44,811 nucleotides of DNA from positions 1-44,811 of the forward strand of contig UCEY01000077.1 of NCBI GenBank assembly GCA_900471605.1. The letters run 5' to 3'. Below are positions 1 through 8,706 of the stretch, piece after piece (within the stretch, counting starts at the first letter, position 1; every line of letters begins with the position of its first letter). The stretch comes from Hyphomicrobiales bacterium. Lineage in GTDB: Bacteria > Pseudomonadota > Alphaproteobacteria > Rhizobiales > Rhizobiaceae. Made by a program: the position numbers and the translations under genes. The notes under the pieces are model-generated. The model had not been told where the DNA came from. It worked only from the letters and a program-made list of their open reading frames with translations, and made no database searches.

Positions 1-194
1 GCCTGGAATGGCGCGGGTGCCGGCTGCACGGGCCGCGGCGGAGGCGCCTGCTGGCCCGGGGGAGCGGCCGGCGGCTGGCTTTCCGAGGATCGCTCCGGGT
101 TCATGCTGAACGGCGCCGGCGCTTGGGCCATCGCCTGGGCCAGCGCGATGCCTGCCGAGAGAAGAAAAACTGCGGTTGCGAGAGCCTTTTTCAT
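1..194 (-). CDS. bcsB: Cellulose synthase regulatory subunit BcsB, N-terminal fragment
   Basis: This is the start of a protein that continues beyond the left edge; 64 codons are visible. It opens with MKKALATAVFLLSAG, a clear signal peptide ending near ALA, followed by a Pro/Gln/Ala-rich stretch typical of the exported N-terminus of BcsB. BcsB is the periplasmic, membrane-anchored partner of BcsA and guides the nascent glucan through the periplasm. It starts 9 bp after the bcsA stop in the same orientation, so the two are surely co-transcribed. The identification rests mainly on the signal peptide and on its place directly after bcsA, because the diagnostic carbohydrate-binding domains lie outside the window. 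Confidence 0.75.
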   Translation of the reverse strand, partial: MKKALATAVFLLSAGIALAQAMAQAPAPFSMNPERSSESQPPAAPPGQQAPPPRPVQPAPAPFQ

Positions 195-203
195 CACGCC
201 CTC

Positions 204-2378
204 CTATTTCTGTGCGTCTGCAGCGCTGTCGCGTCCGGTATTGCGGACGAGATAGGAAAGCCCGCGCGCCGTCTGGTAGATCGCAAGTCCGAGAAACCAC
301 AATGTCCCGGCCACCAGCCCGGGATTGCGCCGGCGCGAGATCTGGAACTGGGTCCATTGAGAGGAATTTGCAAAGATCAGGTCGGCGATCAGCCGGTGAT
401 CGGTCGCCTTTTCCGGCGTATAACGGCAGCCGATCGAGGTGACGTCGCCGATCGTCTCCACGTTGCGGATCTCCACCGGCAGATCGCTGACAGGCAGGTC
501 GCTGAAGGGCTGGAAGCGGAGAAAGCCCTTCTTCTCGACCGCGATATCCCTGAACCCTTCCGTATAGATCTGCACCGCGGCGCCGTGCACGGAGACGTCT
601 TCTATGGTGGCCGTGAACCAGCGGCCGTCGATGCCGAATTCGCAGCGCCGGCTGACTTTGACGCGCCGCGAGGCCTGCCGTTCGCCGCGCTCCGACACGA
701 CGCCGAGCGCGCAACCGGCCAGGATGATGTTGAGCAGGTTCCAGCCGCCGACCACCAGCGTCACGTCGGCTTTGTAAGGCTCGGCATAGACGCGGTAGAC
801 GCTGATCGCAAAGGCGACGAGCAGCACGAAGAAGATGACGAAGAACGGCCGGCTGATTTCCGACAGCCGGCTGACCGCGACGGATTCGTCCTTGGCGGTC
901 ACCTTGAAGGTCGGCTTGCGCGGATTGAGCATCACCGAAACGACGGCGGGCAGAAGATGCACCGTCTGCACATATTCGTAGAGCTCCGAGATCCACGGCC
1001 AGCGGAACGATCCGTAGAGATAGTTCTGCATCATCAGGTTCACCACCATGTAGGCGAGCGAATAGACCATGAACTCACCGCCTGAGGAGGTGAAGATTTC
1101 CAGATCGAAGAACAGGTAAAAGAGTGGCGCGAAGAGAAAGATCGTGCGCGGGAAGGGAAACAGCCAGAACAGCGTCGACGACATGTAGCAGAACCGCTGC
1201 GGCAGCGAGAGCCCGCGCTTGAGCGGCGGAAAGCGGAAGCGCAGGATCTGCATCATGCCTTGCGCCCAGCGGCTGCGCTGGCCGATGAAGCTTGCAAAAG
1301 TGGCGGGCTGCAGGCCAGCGATCAGCGGCCGATCGAGATAGAGGCTGTGCCAGCCGAGGCTGTGCAGGTCGAGCGCGGTCTCGCAATCCTCGGTGATGCT
1401 GACGCCCGAAAAGCCGTTGGAGACTTCGAGCGCCTTGCGGTTCAGCACCGCCGCCGATCCGCAGAAGAAGGCCGCATCCCATTTGTCCAGCCCGCGCTGG
1501 ATGATGCCGTAGAACATCTCGTTCTCGCTCGGCATCTTCTCGAAGGTGCGCAGGTTGCGCTCGACTGGGTCAGGGTTGAGGAAGAAGTGCGGCGTCTGAA
1601 CAAGAAAGAGCTTCGGGTCCTCGTCGAAGTAACCCACCGTCTCCAGCAGGAAATCGCGGGCGGGCGCATGGTCCGCATCGAAGACCGCGACCAGCGATCC
1701 GGTCGAATGCTTGAGCCCGTTGTTGAGGTTGCCGGCCTTTGCATGCTCGTTGCGCTCGCGGGTGAGATAGCGCACGCCGAGCTCTTCGCAGAGCTTCTGC
1801 AGAAGTTTGTGGCGGGCTTCCGCGGCGCGGGCGTCGGCGACATTGGCTGATTTGCGCTTCTGCACGGTGCCGCCATCGTCGAGCAGCCAGACCGTCAGTT
1901 TTTCCGGCGGATAATCCATGTTGCGGGCGGCGGCGAGCGTATTGGCGAGCAGCACCTCGTCCTCGTTATAGCTCGGCACGAAAACGTCGACGGTCGGCAG
2001 CTCCCGGTCGCGGCGTCCATAGGGCGGGCGCGGCGGCAGCGGCATGGAGACGACGAACAGGCTGAGCGACAGCATCAGCACGCTGTACATTTCCGCCAGA
2101 TAGACGAGCAGGCCGGGAATGAAGTTCTCGAGCTGGTTGACCGGCGGCAGCGTGCTCGTCGTGCGCCAGTAGACATAGCGCATCACCATCGCGGTGCCGA
2201 AGGCGAGCGCCACCAGGCGCCATTTGCCGCCCGCCTTGAGCAGCCGGATGATCGCCATGATGCCGACGACGAGAATGCTGGCGATGAGCTGGGTGCGCGT
2301 ATTGATCGGCAGCGTCACGAGCGTGATGATCAGCGCGCTGGCGAGTGCCCAGATGACCGCAGAAAGAAATGTCCGCAT
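204..2378 (-). CDS. bcsA: Cellulose synthase catalytic subunit BcsA (UDP-forming), PilZ-containing
   Basis: This inner-membrane GT2 enzyme polymerises UDP-glucose into beta-1,4-glucan and exports it. The 724-residue protein has N-terminal membrane helices (about 5-110). The cytoplasmic glycosyltransferase domain follows, with the expected D,D,D,QxxRW signature: DDG near 167, DAD at 234-236, TED at 329-331 and QRSRW at 367-371. Further membrane helices follow (about 400-560), then a C-terminal PilZ domain that binds cyclic di-GMP, with RxxxR at 567-571 and DxSxxG at 594-599. Activity is therefore expected to depend on c-di-GMP. The gene sits between bcsN (58 bp upstream) and bcsB. Length and domain order are normal for the family. 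Confidence 0.96.
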   Translation of the reverse strand: MRTFLSAVIWALASALIITLVTLPINTRTQLIASILVVGIMAIIRLLKAGGKWRLVALAFGTAMVMRYVYWRTTSTLPPVNQLENFIPGLLVYLAEMYSVLMLSLSLFVVSMPLPPRPPYGRRDRELPTVDVFVPSYNEDEVLLANTLAAARNMDYPPEKLTVWLLDDGGTVQKRKSANVADARAAEARHKLLQKLCEELGVRYLTRERNEHAKAGNLNNGLKHSTGSLVAVFDADHAPARDFLLETVGYFDEDPKLFLVQTPHFFLNPDPVERNLRTFEKMPSENEMFYGIIQRGLDKWDAAFFCGSAAVLNRKALEVSNGFSGVSITEDCETALDLHSLGWHSLYLDRPLIAGLQPATFASFIGQRSRWAQGMMQILRFRFPPLKRGLSLPQRFCYMSSTLFWLFPFPRTIFLFAPLFYLFFDLEIFTSSGGEFMVYSLAYMVVNLMMQNYLYGSFRWPWISELYEYVQTVHLLPAVVSVMLNPRKPTFKVTAKDESVAVSRLSEISRPFFVIFFVLLVAFAISVYRVYAEPYKADVTLVVGGWNLLNIILAGCALGVVSERGERQASRRVKVSRRCEFGIDGRWFTATIEDVSVHGAAVQIYTEGFRDIAVEKKGFLRFQPFSDLPVSDLPVEIRNVETIGDVTSIGCRYTPEKATDHRLIADLIFANSSQWTQFQISRRRNPGLVAGTLWFLGLAIYQTARGLSYLVRNTGRDSAADAQK

Positions 2379-2436
2379 CTTGGGCTATCTCCAGCGGCCG
2401 GAAGAGCCGGGCATCGGTCGATCGGCATGGTTCGGA

Positions 2437-3543
2437 TTAACGGCACGCATTGGCGGCCCCGCTGGTGGCGTCGGTGCAGGAAGGCGATGGAACGCTCACC
2501 CGCCCGGTTGCGGAAAGGCCTGACGGCGAGGGAACGAGCGGGGCGCGGGAAACGGACGGCGCGGTCGTGACCGGCGGAGCGCTTGCGATCGGTCGAGCGC
2601 TTGCGGCAGTCTGCGTCATCGTCGGTCTTGGCACGGCGACCGTCGGACCGCCGGCAAGCGGCGTGGCCGCAGCCGGGGCGGCGCCAACCGGCGGCGCCTG
2701 CCGGACCACAGGTGCCGGCGCGGGACGTGTGTAAACGACGGTTCTCTGCGGCAGGACCGGGACGATCGGCTCGGCGGAACTCGGCCGAGGATAGATCGGC
2801 GCCCCGACACCGCCGAGGCTCGGGGAGACCGGCTGAGGTTCGCCGTAAGGGTTCCAGCCGCCGTTATCCACCGCGCCGGTGATCGTGTAATTGTACATGA
2901 ATGCCAGCAGCTTCTGCTCGGTCGCGTTCGCCTCGCAGATCCTCACGCGGATCTGGATCGAACCGTGATTGGCAAGCGGCGAGACGGTGCCGGACGGACT
3001 GCGGACCTGCTGCCAGCCATACATGCACAGGTCGCCGCCGGAACCGTGACCGAAAGCGTAGCCGAACGGGCCGTAATTGTTCTGGACGAAGAAGGAGGAA
3101 CGCACCATGCGCACGCCCGGCAGCAATCGACGCATTTCGGAAGCGACCCCGGCTTCGGTGACCGATGTCGAGGTGAGCGTGTTGTCGCTGAGCTTGAACG
3201 GGCTGGCGGTGCCGAAGAACTGCGCTTTCAGCACATTCTGGCCCGGAGTAAGGGCCGAGGTATAAAGAAAGATCTCCTGCTCGATCGCGTTGTTGAAGCG
3301 CCGCTCGATGACGCTGACGATCCCGGGGCCGGCAGGGGGCGGCAGGACCATTGCCTGTTCGGCGGGGACGTTCTTGGCGAATGTACCCATCTGCACGGGC
3401 TGGCCGGCGCAGCCGGCAGCCAGAAGCGGCAGCCCGCAAAACAGAACCGCTGCACCCAGATGGCCAAGGCCGCTCATTTTCCGTTTTCGAACCAGATGCT
3501 TTTCCGCCATGCCGAGCAATACCGATAGGTCGCGGACATTCAT
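2437..3543 (-). CDS. bcsN: Cellulose biosynthesis lipoprotein BcsN
   Basis: First gene of the minus-strand cellulose operon, 368 residues from the outermost ATG. A hydrophobic stretch ends in the lipobox LAAGC (Cys45), so the product should be a lipoprotein of the periplasmic face. The middle part resembles the BcsN family of alphaproteobacterial cellulose operons. The C-terminal third is Pro/Ala/Ser-rich and of low complexity. The molecular role of BcsN is not well defined. The family assignment comes from overall sequence resemblance plus direct linkage to bcsA. The true start may be Met12 (3510) or Met23 (3477), which would put the signal peptide at the very N-terminus. No strong ribosome-binding site decides between them. 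Confidence 0.8.
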   Translation of the reverse strand: MNVRDLSVLLGMAEKHLVRKRKMSGLGHLGAAVLFCGLPLLAAGCAGQPVQMGTFAKNVPAEQAMVLPPPAGPGIVSVIERRFNNAIEQEIFLYTSALTPGQNVLKAQFFGTASPFKLSDNTLTSTSVTEAGVASEMRRLLPGVRMVRSSFFVQNNYGPFGYAFGHGSGGDLCMYGWQQVRSPSGTVSPLANHGSIQIRVRICEANATEQKLLAFMYNYTITGAVDNGGWNPYGEPQPVSPSLGGVGAPIYPRPSSAEPIVPVLPQRTVVYTRPAPAPVVRQAPPVGAAPAAATPLAGGPTVAVPRPTMTQTAASARPIASAPPVTTAPSVSRAPLVPSPSGLSATGRVSVPSPSCTDATSGAANACR

Positions 3544-3744
3544 TGCCCGCCGGAGGCCCTGGACGGCCGTTCGTTGCAGAGCGAGCTGCAGAACGGATTG
3601 CCTGGACCGACTCGGTCATTTGATGCGGTAAATCTAAATTGTTCGTTAACCATATGAGTTCATTCTTTAGAAACAGAAAGCTTAAAGAGCCGAAGCCCGC
3701 AGCATGAGGCGTAGACGGGGAGTAAGGACGATAGCGGAGTGAGT
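3544..3744. promoter_or_regulatory. Divergent promoter region, bcsN / TPR gene
   Basis: This 200-bp spacer separates the divergent bcsN operon and the TPR gene. Its centre (about 3625-3685) is clearly more AT-rich than its surroundings, as expected for back-to-back promoters. I could not assign -35/-10 elements with confidence. Confidence 0.5.
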
Positions 3745-6036
3745 ATGCGGTTCTCGCTGATCTCATTGACGGTTTTGGGCATTGGCGCCGTGGGGTTGTA
3801 TGGTTTGAGCCGTCAGCCGACGGTCGACGTCGGCATGCTGACGAGTTCGGTAAACTCGGCTCCCGCGCCGACAAAGGGGACGCGCCCATCGCCGCCGCCT
3901 GCCGAGAAGACCGAACGCACCGTCGCCCAGCTCCTCTATCCGAATCAGGACGCGCCTGCGGCGGCCAAGCCCGGCTCTTCATCGCTGGTGATCGCCCAGG
4001 CCCCGCCTTCCACGGCTCAATCCGCTCCACCGGTAGCACCTGCAGATCCGCAGCCGGCCGTCCCTGCCAACGCTCCAGCTTCCGGCCAGCAGCCGGCGGT
4101 CGATGAAAGCGCGTTGCGTTATTTCGCGGCAAGGGGCGACACAGCCCGGCTGCAGGCGGAGATTTCCCGCCTCAGGACGCTCTACCCGAACTGGACGCCG
4201 CCGGCCGATCCGTTGGCCGTACAGGTCACCACTGACCGCCAGCTCGAAATGATGTGGCAGCTTTATGCGCAGTCTCGCTATGCGGATGTCCGCAAGGCAA
4301 TCGCCGAGCGCCAGCTTGGCGAGCCCGGCTGGCAACCCCCGTCGGATCTTCTCGATCGCCTGAAGCTCGCCGAAGCACGCGCCGGCCTGGTGGTGGCGTC
4401 CGATGCCAAGAATTACGACCTGGTGATCCGCATGGCGGCCGAAAACGCCAGCCTGCTCACCTGCAGCGAAGTCGACATCCTGTGGCGGGTGGCGGAAGCC
4501 TTCGCAAGAACCGACCGGCAGGGCCGCGGACGCGACGCCTACGCCTACATACTCAATAACTGCGACAATCCCTCGGAACGGTTCGCGACCGCGCAGAAGG
4601 CGAGCGAGCTGCTGCCGCCGGACATGCTGGAGAACCTGCTCTCCAAAGAGCGGACGCCCCCCGGCAGCCAGCCCGAATTCGAACCGCTGCGCGACGATAT
4701 CGCCCGGCGGCTGGTGGCGAGCGGCAATACCGATGCAAAGCTCGTCGTGCCGGAAAAATATCTGACCCGACTGGAACGGCTCGCGGAAGCGAATGGCCTG
4801 CCCTCCGATGCGCTGCTGCTCGGCTGGCATTATTATCGCCGCGACAATCTCGGCGGTGCCGAGCGCTGGTTCCGCCGCGCCTTCAACAAGGAGGAGAGCG
4901 CTTCTGCCGCCGAAGGTCTGGCCCTGACGCTGGTCGCCCAGAAATCGCCGGTGGAAGCTGAGGCCGTACTTTATCGCTGGCGCGACACGTCCAGCGGATC
5001 GAAAGAGGCTTATCTTGCCGCCGTCGCCAATCTCCTGGCGCTCGATCCTCCGCCGGTCCTGCAGGACGAGGTGCTGCGCCGCATGGCGCCCGTGGTGATA
5101 GCCGCCCGCAATGCCGATGCCGCCCAGCAGTTCGGTTGGTATGCGCGCGCGATGCAACAGCTCGAAACGGCAGCCGAATGGTTTCAGGCGGCCCTTTCCT
5201 GGAAGAGGGATGACGAACCTTCCGCTTATGGGCTCGCGTTGACGCGCAGCGACCTTGGCGACAAGGCAGGTGTCGCGCAGATCCAGAGGGCGTGGAACGG
5301 CCGGTCGGAACGTATAACGAGGGTCGGCGAACCGGTGACCGAGCGGGGTGCACCACGCCGCCAGCCGGTCATCGCGACGAGGCAGAATGTCGACGGCGCG
5401 AGAACGAACGCCCTGGCAGCCGAAGCCCCCGCTGCGGAGAGCTATCCGATCGTCCGGACCGAGGCCCCCGTGGTGCACGTCGCACCCCAGCCTGTCCAGA
5501 GGACTGCGAGAGCGCCAGCACAAGCCCGCCGTGGACAATGCTCGACCACACAGGATCCGCGCCACATGTCGCCGGAGGCGGCGCTGGCGAGGGGCTGGTG
5601 CCTGATGGATCTCAACCGCCCCCTGGAAGCCGCGCAGTCTTTCGATGCGGCTTATGGGAGCAACTCGGCCGCTGCCCGTTCGGATGCCGCCTACGGCAAG
5701 AGCCTTGCCTACCTGCGCGCCGGCCTGACCGACAAGGCATCCGTCGCCGCGGCCGATGCCGCCCAGACGAACCAGCGTGCGGTCGAGCTGCAGGCGGCGA
5801 TCCTCTCCGACCGCGCGCTCAACGCCTTCAAGGCCGGACGTTATCGCGAAACCTTGCTGGCGCTCGACCAGCGGGCCCAGATCGTCCCCGAACAATCCGA
5901 CCTGATGTCGCTGCGGGGGTATGCGCACCTTAACCTCGGCAGATATGCCGATGCCACGCGGATCTTCCAGGCGCTCGCCGATACCGGCGACAAGGCAGGC
6001 CTGCGCGGACTGGCCGATGTCGGGGCGGCGAACTGA
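3745..6036 (+). CDS. Membrane-anchored TPR protein of the cellulose locus (BcsK-like candidate)
   Basis: A 763-residue protein with an N-terminal hydrophobic anchor (about 3-21), then a Pro/Ala-rich linker (about 25-115) and helical repeats of TPR/Sel1 type over most of the rest. A second Pro/Arg-rich linker (about 540-600) separates a last TPR block. It faces the bcsN-bcsA-bcsB operon from the other strand. Alphaproteobacterial cellulose operons often carry a large TPR protein (BcsC-like or BcsK), thought to scaffold export or contact peptidoglycan. I see no outer-membrane beta-barrel domain at the C-terminus, so it is not a full BcsC. The ATG at 3745 is preceded by GGAG at good spacing; an in-frame GTG lies at 3739. 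Confidence 0.75.
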   Translation: MRFSLISLTVLGIGAVGLYGLSRQPTVDVGMLTSSVNSAPAPTKGTRPSPPPAEKTERTVAQLLYPNQDAPAAAKPGSSSLVIAQAPPSTAQSAPPVAPADPQPAVPANAPASGQQPAVDESALRYFAARGDTARLQAEISRLRTLYPNWTPPADPLAVQVTTDRQLEMMWQLYAQSRYADVRKAIAERQLGEPGWQPPSDLLDRLKLAEARAGLVVASDAKNYDLVIRMAAENASLLTCSEVDILWRVAEAFARTDRQGRGRDAYAYILNNCDNPSERFATAQKASELLPPDMLENLLSKERTPPGSQPEFEPLRDDIARRLVASGNTDAKLVVPEKYLTRLERLAEANGLPSDALLLGWHYYRRDNLGGAERWFRRAFNKEESASAAEGLALTLVAQKSPVEAEAVLYRWRDTSSGSKEAYLAAVANLLALDPPPVLQDEVLRRMAPVVIAARNADAAQQFGWYARAMQQLETAAEWFQAALSWKRDDEPSAYGLALTRSDLGDKAGVAQIQRAWNGRSERITRVGEPVTERGAPRRQPVIATRQNVDGARTNALAAEAPAAESYPIVRTEAPVVHVAPQPVQRTARAPAQARRGQCSTTQDPRHMSPEAALARGWCLMDLNRPLEAAQSFDAAYGSNSAAARSDAAYGKSLAYLRAGLTDKASVAAADAAQTNQRAVELQAAILSDRALNAFKAGRYRETLLALDQRAQIVPEQSDLMSLRGYAHLNLGRYADATRIFQALADTGDKAGLRGLADVGAAN

Positions 6037-6412
6037 TGGGACCAGGCGTTCCGCGCATCCTGAAGCAAATGCAGGCATGACGGGTAATATGCGCCCGCTT
6101 GAAGCAAAACAGGCTCTCTTGCACGCTCTATTAACCTTCAGGCAAGGAATTAACCATACATATTAGAAACCACGGCGAAATGGGATGACTGCGGTCCCCC
6201 ACCAGGCATGAAGCCGCAAAGCCGTACCGGTCCAATCCGGTATCCGCTCATGAAAATCCAGGAAAGCCCGTGGTGACCGCGTTGCCCATGCCCGACGGAT
6301 ATTGATCCGGTCTGGCGAGCATCCCCCGTTCATCCAGGGCTCTGGCCGACAGCAGCTCGCATGCCGCCGATACCTTCCGAGGATTGGCTTGATTATTTGG
6401 GGACGGGTTTTG
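6037..6412 (+). promoter_or_regulatory. Leader/promoter region of the che operon
   Basis: A 376-bp non-coding stretch before icpA. An AT-rich block (6125-6180) is a plausible promoter position. Downstream, 6212-6245 contains CGCAAAGCC followed by a hairpin with arms TACCGG and CCGGTA. This makes part of the leader potentially structured. No convincing gene lies here. The motility cascade of rhizobia (VisNR to Rem) would be the expected regulator, but I cannot identify a Rem site by eye. Confidence 0.45.
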
Positions 6413-8029
6413 GTGCAGGAAATGCCATCGGATCAGGCGCGACGTGGCCAGGCAGGCAGCCTGGGCGAGAGACTGGCATTTGCCGGCCTCGACGGCGAAC
6501 TGCGCGATCTGCTGCGCCGCAGCCGCCCGCAGCTCGAACGGCACCTGAAGACCGGCCTGCGCGACCTCTTCCATCGCTTTCAATCCTTTCCCGAAGCCGC
6601 CCGCAATTTCGAGAGCGAGCAGCAGATCGAACGGCTGCACGACCTGCAGGCCTCCCATTGGGGCGTGCTGACCGATGCCCGCTTCGACGCGCTCTATGCC
6701 GAGCGGGTCAAGGTTCTGTCCGATGCCGAGAGGCGCATGGGCCTCGATCCGCGCTGGCACGTTGCCGGCCACGCGGTCATGCTCGAACACCTGATCGCCG
6801 GCGCGATCGTTGACCTCGCTCCGAAATCCCTGCTGCCGGGCGGCCGCAAGCGCGAACAGGAACTGCTCGATCTCGTTGGTGCGATCACCCGCCTGGTGAT
6901 GGTCGATGTCGAGATCGCGGTTTCGCTCCGCTTCAACGAACAGCGCCAGAAGCACCAGCGCGCACTCGCCGAACAGCGCGAGGCCGATCATTCCCAGGCG
7001 ATCGAAACCTTCACCGACGTCATCTCAGCCCTTGCCGAGCGGGACCTGACGGCCTCTCTTCCGGCGGACGTGCCGGATGCCTATCGCGAGCTTGCTGATC
7101 TCCTTAACCAGGCAGTCGCCGGCATGCGTTCCTCGGTCGAGACCGCCGATACCCATGGCCAGAAGGCCGGTGCGCTGACGCAGTCGCTTGCCGAAGGTGC
7201 ACGTACCTTTGCCTCCGCTTCGGAAGAACAGTCCGCCCGCCTCCGCGATGCCGCGCGGGTGCTGCTGGATGTTACCGCCAAGGTCAAGGGCAGCGCCGCC
7301 GAGACGGCTGCAGCCGAAAAGGCCGCCGCCGAGACCCGCCGTTCGGTCGAGGCAAGCGGCGAGGTGGTCGGCCGCGCGATCAGCGCCATGGCCGACATCG
7401 AATCGTCTGCCGAAAAGATCGGCGAGATCATCGGCGTCATCGACGACATCGCCTTCCAGACCAATCTTCTCGCACTCAACGCCGGTATCGAAGCTGCCCG
7501 TGCCGGCGAAACCGGCCGTGGTTTTGCGGTCGTCGCCCAGGAAGTGCGCGCTCTCGCCCAGCGCTCCGCCGATGCAGCGCGCGAGATCAAGACGCTCGTC
7601 AACGGCACCAAGTCCCAGGTGGATGCCGGGGTCGACATGGTCCACCGGACGCAGGAAGCGATCGGCGGCATCGTCCGCCAGGTCTCCGACATCAATGACG
7701 CGATCGCCGGCATCGCCCGCGATACCGGCGATCAGGCCGTCGGCCTCGACCGGCTCAGCGCGGAAATCGGTTCGGTCAGCGAACACGTCGCCTCCAACGC
7801 GGGCCTTGCGTCCCGCGCAGGCGAAGGCGCCGACGAACTCCACACCGTCATATTGGAACTCGGCCGCACGGTCCGGGAGTTCCGGATCGAACGGCAGAAC
7901 CGCTATGCGGATGCACGTCGCCCCGCAGCGCCAAGACCTCAGCCGACCCTCGTCTCGATCGCGCCGGTGACGGCCGCCCGGGAAGATGACGGTGAATACC
8001 TCTTTCAGAAACGACAAGGAATAAGCTGA
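6413..8029 (+). CDS. icpA: Soluble methyl-accepting chemotaxis protein with globin-like sensor (IcpA type)
   Basis: This cytoplasmic receptor of 538 residues has no membrane segment. The N-terminal ~170 residues have the protoglobin/HemAT pattern, including the GLDPRW motif. The C-terminal half is a methyl-accepting signalling domain with the conserved hairpin tip (DIAFQTN, then LNAGIEAARAG). First gene of the che operon, as icpA is in Sinorhizobium and Rhizobium. At the position of the heme-binding proximal His in this family (four residues before the G of GLDPRW) the codon at 6728-6730 reads Glu, so heme binding is doubtful. A GTG at 6413 has GGGGACGGG at good distance. An ATG lies at 6422 with a poor site. 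The stop overlaps the cheS start (TGATG). Confidence 0.88.
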   Translation: MQEMPSDQARRGQAGSLGERLAFAGLDGELRDLLRRSRPQLERHLKTGLRDLFHRFQSFPEAARNFESEQQIERLHDLQASHWGVLTDARFDALYAERVKVLSDAERRMGLDPRWHVAGHAVMLEHLIAGAIVDLAPKSLLPGGRKREQELLDLVGAITRLVMVDVEIAVSLRFNEQRQKHQRALAEQREADHSQAIETFTDVISALAERDLTASLPADVPDAYRELADLLNQAVAGMRSSVETADTHGQKAGALTQSLAEGARTFASASEEQSARLRDAARVLLDVTAKVKGSAAETAAAEKAAAETRRSVEASGEVVGRAISAMADIESSAEKIGEIIGVIDDIAFQTNLLALNAGIEAARAGETGRGFAVVAQEVRALAQRSADAAREIKTLVNGTKSQVDAGVDMVHRTQEAIGGIVRQVSDINDAIAGIARDTGDQAVGLDRLSAEIGSVSEHVASNAGLASRAGEGADELHTVILELGRTVREFRIERQNRYADARRPAAPRPQPTLVSIAPVTAAREDDGEYLFQKRQGIS

Positions 8030-8322
8030 TGGCAGCAAAGAAGGCTGGACCTGCAAGTGTGAAGCTGGCCGCGGTGCTGGACCTCAACGAGGCCTCGAAC
8101 CTGCATGGCAAGCTCGTCTCCATGCGAGGCAGCGATATCGTGATCGATGCCTCGGGCGTCGAGCGGGTCGGTGTCCAGTGCGCCCAGGTCCTGGTTGCTG
8201 GCGTCAAGGCTTGGGAAGACGACAAGAAGTCCTTTCTCGTCGAGAAGGCTTCGGATGCATTTCAGAAGACGATGCAACTCATCGGCATCAATCACGAAAA
8301 TTTGGTTGCTAAGGAGATCTAG
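8029..8322 (+). CDS. cheS: CheA-binding STAS-like protein CheS
   Basis: A 97-residue protein with a STAS/anti-sigma-antagonist-like fold pattern: beta-strand LAAVLDL, then DIVIDASGVERVGVQCAQVL. It occupies the second position of the che operon, where Sinorhizobium meliloti encodes CheS, also 97 residues. CheS there binds CheA and increases its affinity for phosphorylated CheY1, speeding loss of phosphate through the sink pathway. The start overlaps the icpA stop by one base and the stop is 2 bp before cheY1, so translation is coupled. Position, length and fold all agree; the CheA-binding function is transferred from the Sinorhizobium work. Confidence 0.88.
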   Translation: MAAKKAGPASVKLAAVLDLNEASNLHGKLVSMRGSDIVIDASGVERVGVQCAQVLVAGVKAWEDDKKSFLVEKASDAFQKTMQLIGINHENLVAKEI

Positions 8323-8324
8323 CA

Positions 8325-8690
8325 ATGAAGAAGAAAGTACTGACCGTGGATGACTCACGGACGATCCGGAACATGCTTCTGGTGACCCTGAATAATGCAG
8401 GCTTTGAGACAATTCAGGCGGAAGACGGCGTTGAAGGCCTCGAGGTTCTCGAGGGCTGCAATCCGGACGTGATCGTCACGGATATCAACATGCCGCGCCT
8501 CGACGGCTTCGGTTTCATCGAAGGCGTCCGCCGCAACGAAAAATATCGCGCCGTTCCGATCCTCGTCCTGACGACGGAAAGCGACGCCGAAAAGAAGAAC
8601 CGCGCCCGCCAGGCTGGCGCGACAGGCTGGATCGTCAAGCCTTTCGATCCTGCCAAACTGATTGATGCGATCGAGCGTGTAACCGCCTGA
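8325..8690 (+). CDS. cheY1: Response regulator CheY1 (phosphate sink)
   Basis: A single-domain receiver of 121 residues. The acidic pocket is Asp9/Asp10, the phospho-acceptor is Asp53 in VTDINMP, Thr83 is the switch residue and Lys105 lies in VKPF. It has no output domain. In rhizobia with two CheY proteins and no CheZ, CheY1 drains phosphate back from CheA while CheY2 works on the motor. The gene lies between cheS and cheA, in keeping with that role. Confidence 0.95.
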   Translation: MKKKVLTVDDSRTIRNMLLVTLNNAGFETIQAEDGVEGLEVLEGCNPDVIVTDINMPRLDGFGFIEGVRRNEKYRAVPILVLTTESDAEKKNRARQAGATGWIVKPFDPAKLIDAIERVTA

Positions 8691-8706
8691 GCCAGGAATT
8701 CCCCCG

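Noticed and set aside
2864..4132. 422-codon minus-strand frame spanning the bcsN start and the TPR gene start
   Set aside because: It crosses the divergent promoter region and overlaps two supported genes; its translation is Arg/Ser/Pro-rich with no domain.
3979..6078. 699-codon minus-strand frame opposite the TPR gene
   Set aside because: Arg/Gly-rich translation with no domain. The plus-strand frame has an anchor, TPR pattern and start signal.
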